The translations under genes and the position numbers were made by a program. Below, one piece after another: positions 5,516-9,229 of a stretch of DNA of 9,229 nt. This DNA comes from Chloroflexota bacterium (GTDB taxonomy: Bacteria; Chloroflexota; Limnocylindria; Limnocylindrales; CSP1-4). The notes beneath the pieces were generated by a model that made no database searches, was not told the DNA's origin, and was given only the letters and a program-made list of their open reading frames with translations. The first letter of the stretch is position 1; the number at the start of each line of letters is the position of its first letter. The DNA is taken from NCBI GenBank assembly GCA_017860675.1, contig JAGDMV010000148.1, forward strand, positions 1-9,229. Direction: 5' to 3'.

Positions 5516-6055
5516 GTGGAGGCGCTCCTCTTCGCCGTTCCACTCGTCCTCTTCGTCGTGCTGGCGGCCACCTTCGTCTTCGTCCTGCACCGGGCGGCCC
5601 GGGTCATGGCCGACACCCGCGAGGTCGACGCCTTCAGGGGCCAGGTGATCGACCTCGTCACCCGGATCGACGTCTCGCTCACCGAGGTCGCCGAGCGGAT
5701 CGACCGAGTGCGCCGCCACCAGGTCGACCCGGAGGAAGTCCGCGGGAACCTCGATGCTGCCGCGGACGCGGTCGCCCGTTACTCGGAGGAGGGCGAGGCC
5801 CTGCGGCCGCCGCCCGGCATGCATGACCTCAGGACGACCCTCGTCGAGGAGCTGGCCCGGAGTGGCCGGGCGCTCGACGTCGTCCGCCACGGTTGCGACG
5901 CCCTGGCCGATGGGGTCCCCGGCCCGCGCCAGGTGGAGGGCCAGACGTCGGTCAAGCGCGGCTACCTGAACCTCCTCCACGCGCGCGAGGCGCTCCGGCG
6001 AGTCGCGCGCGAGGCAGAGCGCGCCCGACCGCCTGCGGCGGCGCGCCGCCAGTAG
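5516..6055 (+). CDS. Membrane-anchored helical protein of unknown function
   Basis: I do not recognise this 179-residue protein. It opens with a single hydrophobic helix (residues 3-25), followed by HRAAR, so the rest probably faces the cytoplasm. Residues 31-95 are charged and amphipathic with heptad-like spacing (DLVTRIDVSLTEVAERIDRV), suggesting a helical bundle or coiled coil; PPPG (98-101) separates a second helical part (102-170), and the tail is Ala/Arg/Pro-rich. There is one Cys (127) and no catalytic motif. The frame is open far upstream, but that extension is Arg/Gly/Pro-rich with no domain; GTG 5516, immediately before the hydrophobic helix, is the natural start, with GGGCGGGAG about a dozen bases upstream. 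It stands 83 bp before nrdR and may have its own promoter at 5305. Confidence 0.7.
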   Translation: MEALLFAVPLVLFVVLAATFVFVLHRAARVMADTREVDAFRGQVIDLVTRIDVSLTEVAERIDRVRRHQVDPEEVRGNLDAAADAVARYSEEGEALRPPPGMHDLRTTLVEELARSGRALDVVRHGCDALADGVPGPRQVEGQTSVKRGYLNLLHAREALRRVAREAERARPPAAARRQ

Positions 6056-6068
6056 CCGGGGCCGCTGC

Positions 6069-6132
6069 TGGTATCCTCGGCCCGCGGGCTGTTCGAGCTC
6101 ACCGTCTCGCGATGGAGCGAGCGGGCAGGAGG
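6069..6132 (+). promoter_or_regulatory. Extended -10 promoter candidate and ribosome binding site of nrdR
   Basis: TGG-TATCCT (6069-6077) is a clear TGn-TAnnnT element; transcription would start near 6084 with a leader of about 55 nt. AGGAGG at 6127-6132 lies six bases before GTG 6139, which fixes that codon as the likely start. No AT-rich NrdR box was found around it. Confidence 0.5.
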
Positions 6133-6138
6133 CGTGTG

Positions 6139-6615
6139 GTGCGGTGTCCGGCGTGCGAGGCGCGTGACAGCAGGGTGATCGACTCGCGCGACCTTGAGGA
6201 CGCGTGGTCGATCCGGCGCCGGCGCGAGTGCTCCGCCTGCGGCGCGCGGTTCACCACCTACGAGCGGATCGAGGTCGCCCGGCTTGTCGTCGTCAAGCGC
6301 GACGGCAGCCGCCAGGAGTTCGACCGTGACAAGCTGGCGGCCGGGCTGCGCAAGGCGCTCACTCGCCGGCCGGTGGACGAGCAGGCGGCCGATCGGGCGG
6401 CCGACGAGATCGAGGCGACGCTTCGTGCGTCGGGCTCGGGCGAGGTCGAGTCGGCCCGGATCGGCGAGCTGGCGATGGCCCGCCTGCGGGAGCTCGACCA
6501 GATCGCGTACATCCGCTTCGCCTCCGTGTACCAGAGCTTCGAGGATCTCGAGACGCTCAAGCGCGAGGTCGACAGCCTGTACGCCGAGCGAGGCCAGGAG
6601 GGAGGGCGGCCGTGA
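6139..6615 (+). CDS. nrdR: Transcriptional repressor NrdR
   Basis: NrdR is the ATP/dATP-sensing repressor of ribonucleotide reductase genes, binding paired NrdR boxes. The 158-residue product has the expected two domains. The zinc ribbon is at 3-34 (Cys3-P-A-Cys6 and Cys31-S-A-Cys34), with RVIDSRD between, and GARFTTYER follows. The ATP-cone (about 46-137) includes VVKRDGSRQEFDRDKLAAGLRKAL and ends in IAYIRFASVYQSFEDL. Candidate starts are ATG 6112, GTG 6136 and GTG 6139; the last gives the canonical MRCPxC N-terminus and best spacing from AGGAGG. Its stop overlaps the dcd start by GTGA. No ribonucleotide reductase gene lies in the window, so its targets are elsewhere. Confidence 0.95.
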   Translation: MRCPACEARDSRVIDSRDLEDAWSIRRRRECSACGARFTTYERIEVARLVVVKRDGSRQEFDRDKLAAGLRKALTRRPVDEQAADRAADEIEATLRASGSGEVESARIGELAMARLRELDQIAYIRFASVYQSFEDLETLKREVDSLYAERGQEGGRP

Positions 6616-7274
6616 GCGTGCTGGCCGATCGCGACATCCGGGCGCAGCTGGCCTCGGGCCGGGTCCGGATCGAGCCCTACGATCCGGCCGACCTGCAGCC
6701 GTCGTCGGTGGACCTCCACCTCGACCGCTCGTTCAGGGTCTTCCGCAACAACCGCTACGCCTTCATCGACGTCCGCCAGCCGCAGCCGGACCTCACCGAG
6801 CTGCTGTCGGTGGACGACGAGGAGCCGTTCATCCTCCACCCGGGCGAGTTCGTGCTGGGCCAGACGCTGGAGTGGGTGGAGCTGCCCGACGACCTGGTCG
6901 CCAGGCTCGAAGGGAAGTCGAGTCTAGGGCGCCTGGGGCTGCTCATCCACTCGACCGCCGGCTACGTCGATCCCGGCTGGAAGGGCAACCTGACGCTCGA
7001 GCTGTCGAACGTCGCCAACCTGCCGATCGCCCTCTACTACGGGATGCGCATCGGGCAGATCAGCTTCTTCCGCATGTCCAGCCCGGTGGAGCGGCCCTAC
7101 GGAACGCGGGAGCTGGGTTCGAAGTACCAGGGCCAGAGCCAGCCGACGGCGTCGGCTTTCTACCGCGACTTCGAGGCAGGCCGGCGCGGCACGTCGCCCC
7201 GGCCCGATGCATCTCCGCAGCCTGAGCCGGCCCACGGTGCCGGTGGCACCGGCCAGCGACCCGAGCGGCCATGA
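6612..7274 (+). CDS. dcd: dCTP deaminase, probably the dUMP-forming (DCD-DUT) type
   Basis: Dcd is a trimeric cytosolic enzyme that deaminates dCTP; bifunctional forms also hydrolyse the product to dUMP, feeding thymidylate synthesis. The 220-residue product shows LQPSSVDLHLD (28-38), HPGEFVLGQT (76-85), GKSSLGRLGLLIHSTAG (101-117), VDPGWKGNLTLELSN (119-133) with catalytic Glu130, and GSKYQGQ (169-175). The HSTAG-x-VDPG and LELSNVANLPI wording matches mycobacterial DCD-DUT more than E. coli Dcd, which has TAHR there, so dual activity is inferred. The core ends near residue 187; the last 33 residues are a Pro/Gly/Arg-rich tail absent from typical family members. GTG 6612 overlaps the nrdR stop, with GGAGGGAGGG at 6597-6606. 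The stop overlaps the next start by ATGA. Confidence 0.94.
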   Translation: MSVLADRDIRAQLASGRVRIEPYDPADLQPSSVDLHLDRSFRVFRNNRYAFIDVRQPQPDLTELLSVDDEEPFILHPGEFVLGQTLEWVELPDDLVARLEGKSSLGRLGLLIHSTAGYVDPGWKGNLTLELSNVANLPIALYYGMRIGQISFFRMSSPVERPYGTRELGSKYQGQSQPTASAFYRDFEAGRRGTSPRPDASPQPEPAHGAGGTGQRPERP

Positions 7275-8122
7275 ACGACGCGTTCCACTGGTCGGCCGAC
7301 CTGGGCGGCGGCGTCCGGGTCGGGCTCGTCCAGGCCGGCACATTCCGCTCCGACGCGGGCGCCCTCCTGGGGCCCGTGCCTCGGGTGCTGTGGCAGAGCC
7401 TGGTGGCCGACGAGATCGACGCGAAGGGCCGCCTGCTCCAGGCCCTCAACATCCTGGTGATCGAGACGCCCGGCGGGCGCGTGCTGGTCGAGACCGGCAT
7501 CGGCGAGCGGCTCGACGAGCGTGGCCGCGCCTGGCGCGAGCTCGCCGGCGAGCCGGTGGTGCCGGCCCTCGAGCGGGCCGGGGTCGAGCCTGCGTCGATC
7601 GACATCGTCGCCCTGAGCCATCTCCACTACGACCATGCCGGCGGGCTGCTGCGGGCCGACGGCAGGCGCGCCTTCCCGAACGCGCGCATCGTGGCCCAGC
7701 GGGCCGAGTGGGAGATCGCCCTGACCGACAACCCCCGGATCGTGGCCAGCTACGACCAGCCGGAGCTGCGCCTCGTACGCGAGTGGGGCGAGGCCGGGGC
7801 GGCTGATGGCGAGGTGGAGCTGGTGCCGCGGGTCTGGGCGGTGCCCACCGGCGGGCACTCGTACGGCCACCAGGCGATCATCGTCCGCGCACCCGGCCGC
7901 ACCCTCGCCTTCCTGGGCGACATTGCGATGCGGCCCTGGAGCGCCAACCCGCGCTGGATCACCGCCTTCGACGACTTCCCCCTCGACTCGGTGGCCCAGA
8001 AGGCGGCGATCTTCGCCCGGGCGGCCGCGGAGGGCTGGACGATCGTCCTCTCGCACGAGCGCCGCAAGCCGGTCGGCCACCTGGTGCCTGACGGCGATCG
8101 CTTCGCCTGGCAGCCGATCTGA
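7271..8122 (+). CDS. Metallo-beta-lactamase-fold hydrolase (lactonase-like subgroup)
   Basis: A 283-residue MBL-fold hydrolase. The metal-binding set is complete: His117-L-His119-Y-Asp121-His122 in SHLHYDHAGG, His196 in TGGHSYGH, Asp217 in FLGDIA and His262 in LSHE, so a two-metal active site is expected. ETGIG (75-79) is the strand before the first motif. The order and spacing resemble the stand-alone MBL group that includes N-acyl-homoserine lactonases and YtnP-like enzymes, but the substrate cannot be assigned from this. There is no signal peptide, so it is cytosolic. ATG 7271 overlaps the dcd stop (ATGA) and has no strong ribosome site, implying translation is coupled to dcd. A link to nucleotide metabolism is possible but only suggested by position. 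Confidence 0.88.
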   Translation: MNDAFHWSADLGGGVRVGLVQAGTFRSDAGALLGPVPRVLWQSLVADEIDAKGRLLQALNILVIETPGGRVLVETGIGERLDERGRAWRELAGEPVVPALERAGVEPASIDIVALSHLHYDHAGGLLRADGRRAFPNARIVAQRAEWEIALTDNPRIVASYDQPELRLVREWGEAGAADGEVELVPRVWAVPTGGHSYGHQAIIVRAPGRTLAFLGDIAMRPWSANPRWITAFDDFPLDSVAQKAAIFARAAAEGWTIVLSHERRKPVGHLVPDGDRFAWQPI

Positions 8123-8172
8123 CCCCCCCGCATTGACGCGGGCGGCCCGCCGTCGGTGGCGCCCGGCGCGGC
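8123..8172. terminator. Short convergent gap with weak GC hairpin
   Basis: This 50-bp gap separates the converging MBL and ccdA genes. GCGGG (8138-8142) can pair with CCCGC (8146-8150) around a CGG loop. There is no U-tract, so it is at best a weak bidirectional terminator. Confidence 0.2.
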
Positions 8173-8994
8173 CTACACCGTGAACGGGACGAGCCGGCTG
8201 ATCCAGCTCAGCCAATCGAGGACGAGGGCCACCCCGACCGCCACGACCAGCATGCCGCCGATGAACGACACTGCCCGGCCGTGGCGCACCAGCGGCCGCA
8301 CGATCGCCGGGGCGCGGTCGTACAGGACGCCGATGGCAAGGAACGGGAGGCCGAGGCCGAGGCAGTAGGCGGCGAGCAGCAGCCCGCCCTGGAGGGTCGT
8401 GCCGCTATCGGCGGCCATGGCGAGGATCGCACCCAGCACCACCCCGATGCAGGGTGTCCAGCCGACCGCGAAGACGACGCCAAGGCCGAACGAGGCAAGC
8501 AGCCCGCCGCGGCCCGACACGATCGTCCCGCCGAGGCGCTGCCCGAGGCCCGGGTCGGCGTCGGCCCCGTCCGCTGGTGCCACTGCGGCGCTGCCGCCGG
8601 CGGTGGCGACCGAGCCCGCGGCCCCGGCGTCGAGCGGACGCCAGGCGGCGCCGAAGACCGGGACCGGCAGGATCCCGGCCAGGTTCAACCCCAGCAGGAT
8701 GAGCAGGATCCCACCTGCCGTGCGGAGCACCGGCAGGACGTCCAGCAGCGCGCCGCCGACGATGCTGGCGGCCACGCCAAGGAGGGTGAACACGAGCCCG
8801 AAGCCCAGGACATAGGCGATGGCATGGCGCAGCACCAGCCAGCGCGACGGCCGTGCGTCCGGCGCGCCGGACGCCACCGCCACCACCGTCAGCTGCCCGA
8901 CGTACGCGGGAACCAGCGGGAGCACGCAGGGCGAGAGGAACGAGAGAAGCCCGGCCGCGACGGCGAGCAGGACCGTGACGTCGGCGGGGTTCAC
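8173..8994 (-). CDS. ccdA: CcdA/DsbD-type transmembrane thiol-disulfide electron carrier
   Basis: CcdA-family proteins carry electrons from cytosolic thioredoxin across the membrane to extracytoplasmic thiol proteins, often for cytochrome c maturation. The 273-residue protein has about six hydrophobic segments and both catalytic cysteines: Cys23 in SFLSPCVLPLVPAY (TM1) and Cys182 in GWTPCIGVVLGAIL (TM4), each next to Pro as in the family. A third cysteine, Cys211, lies in the next segment. Between TM3 and TM4, residues 120-158 form a long Ala/Gly/Asp-rich loop, longer than the usual CcdA linker, so the protein exceeds the roughly 200-240 residues of many CcdA proteins. Start GTG 8994-8992 overlaps the TGA of the glutaredoxin-like gene, making them one operon and supporting a redox relay. 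Cytochrome c synthesis genes are not in view, so the partner is unknown. Confidence 0.9.
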   Translation of the reverse strand: MNPADVTVLLAVAAGLLSFLSPCVLPLVPAYVGQLTVVAVASGAPDARPSRWLVLRHAIAYVLGFGLVFTLLGVAASIVGGALLDVLPVLRTAGGILLILLGLNLAGILPVPVFGAAWRPLDAGAAGSVATAGGSAAVAPADGADADPGLGQRLGGTIVSGRGGLLASFGLGVVFAVGWTPCIGVVLGAILAMAADSGTTLQGGLLLAAYCLGLGLPFLAIGVLYDRAPAIVRPLVRHGRAVSFIGGMLVVAVGVALVLDWLSWISRLVPFTV

Positions 8995-9229
8995 GAGGCG
9001 ATGGGGCCAGGGCCGACAGCCTCGCGGGCGTCGAGCTCCTCGGCCAGGAAGGCCCGGATCGGCTCGGGGCGCAGGGCCAGCACGAGCCGCCGGTCGCCGA
9101 ATTCGAGCACTGGGATCAGCTCGAGGAAGGCTCGCTCGGCCTCGTGGTCTTCGGCCAGGTCACGCTCGAACACCTTCGGGACGGACAGCCCGGCGGCGGC
9201 CCGCTCGGCGAGGAGCGCGTCCAGCAGGC
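8991..9229 (-). CDS. Glutaredoxin/thioredoxin-fold protein (5' truncated by window edge)
   Basis: Only the last 78 residues are visible, since the frame runs off the right edge. The order fits a glutaredoxin-like fold: a helix (LLDALLAERAAAG), a strand, the acidic stretch FERDLAEDHEAERAF, then LELIPVLEFGDRRLV, where IPV is the cis-Pro loop of thioredoxin folds, and a final helix (PEPIRAFLAEEL). The expected CxxC active site would lie just outside the window, so redox activity cannot be confirmed. GTG at 9173 is internal to the fold and not the start. It is overlapped by ccdA through GTGA; glutaredoxin-like genes beside ccdA are expected for a thiol relay. Family level call only. Confidence 0.75.
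   Translation of the reverse strand, partial: LLDALLAERAAAGLSVPKVFERDLAEDHEAERAFLELIPVLEFGDRRLVLALRPEPIRAFLAEELDAREAVGPGPIAS

Noticed and set aside
6037..6050. Perfect 14-bp palindrome GGCGGCGCGCCGCC
   Set aside because: It lies in the coding tail of the 5516 gene and is explained by Ala/Arg codons at high GC.
6056..6138. NrdR box for autoregulation
   Set aside because: No AT-rich 16-bp near-palindrome of the NrdR type is present.

Overview
The window is very GC-rich DNA (about 70% by eye) with dense genes, many GTG starts and several 4-nt GTGA/ATGA gene overlaps. Protein family content (group II PLP decarboxylase, MoaC, NrdR, a mycobacterial-style Dcd, CcdA, an M50 protease with CBS domains) fits a free-living bacterium. 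A high-GC Chloroflexota or actinobacterial lineage is my guess, but no rRNA or other phylogenetic marker is present, so this is weak. I see no phage, plasmid, transposon, tRNA, rRNA or CRISPR signal.

Layout. 1-1155 (+): C-terminal 80% of a PLP-dependent aromatic-L-amino-acid-decarboxylase-type enzyme. It meets tail to tail, sharing a CTAG stop, a small DUF2269-type four-helix membrane protein (1152-1604, -). After a 152-bp divergent gap come two translationally overlapped membrane proteins: a DUF1461/TIGR01906-type protein (1757-2554, +) and a site-2-protease-like M50/CBS protein (2551-3684, +) whose metal motif reads HDAAH instead of HExxH. Next is a molybdenum-cofactor pair: complete moaC (3784-4365, +), then a MogA/MoaB-type gene (4369-4683, +) that has lost its central TTGGTG-containing third in frame. 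A small TM plus zinc-ribbon protein lies on the minus strand (4787-5026). About 490 bp without a convincing gene follow, containing an inverted repeat, a 14-bp direct repeat and an extended -10 promoter-like motif. After it come an unrecognised membrane-anchored helical protein (5516-6055, +), then an overlapped operon nrdR-dcd-MBL hydrolase (6139-8122, +). The right end carries, on the minus strand, a glutaredoxin-like gene (cut by the window edge) overlapped by a CcdA/DsbD-type membrane electron carrier (8173-8994).

How the genes work together. nrdR and dcd both control deoxynucleotide pools (ribonucleotide reductase repression; dCTP to dUTP/dUMP). moaC and the mog remnant belong to molybdopterin synthesis. 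CcdA and the glutaredoxin-like protein probably form a thiol-reducing relay across the membrane. The others have no clear shared pathway. I find no complete, obviously new system; the points most worth a second look are the internally deleted mog gene, the HDxxH protease-like protein, the repeat-bearing non-coding region at 5090-5515 and the hydrolase fused into the nrdR-dcd operon.
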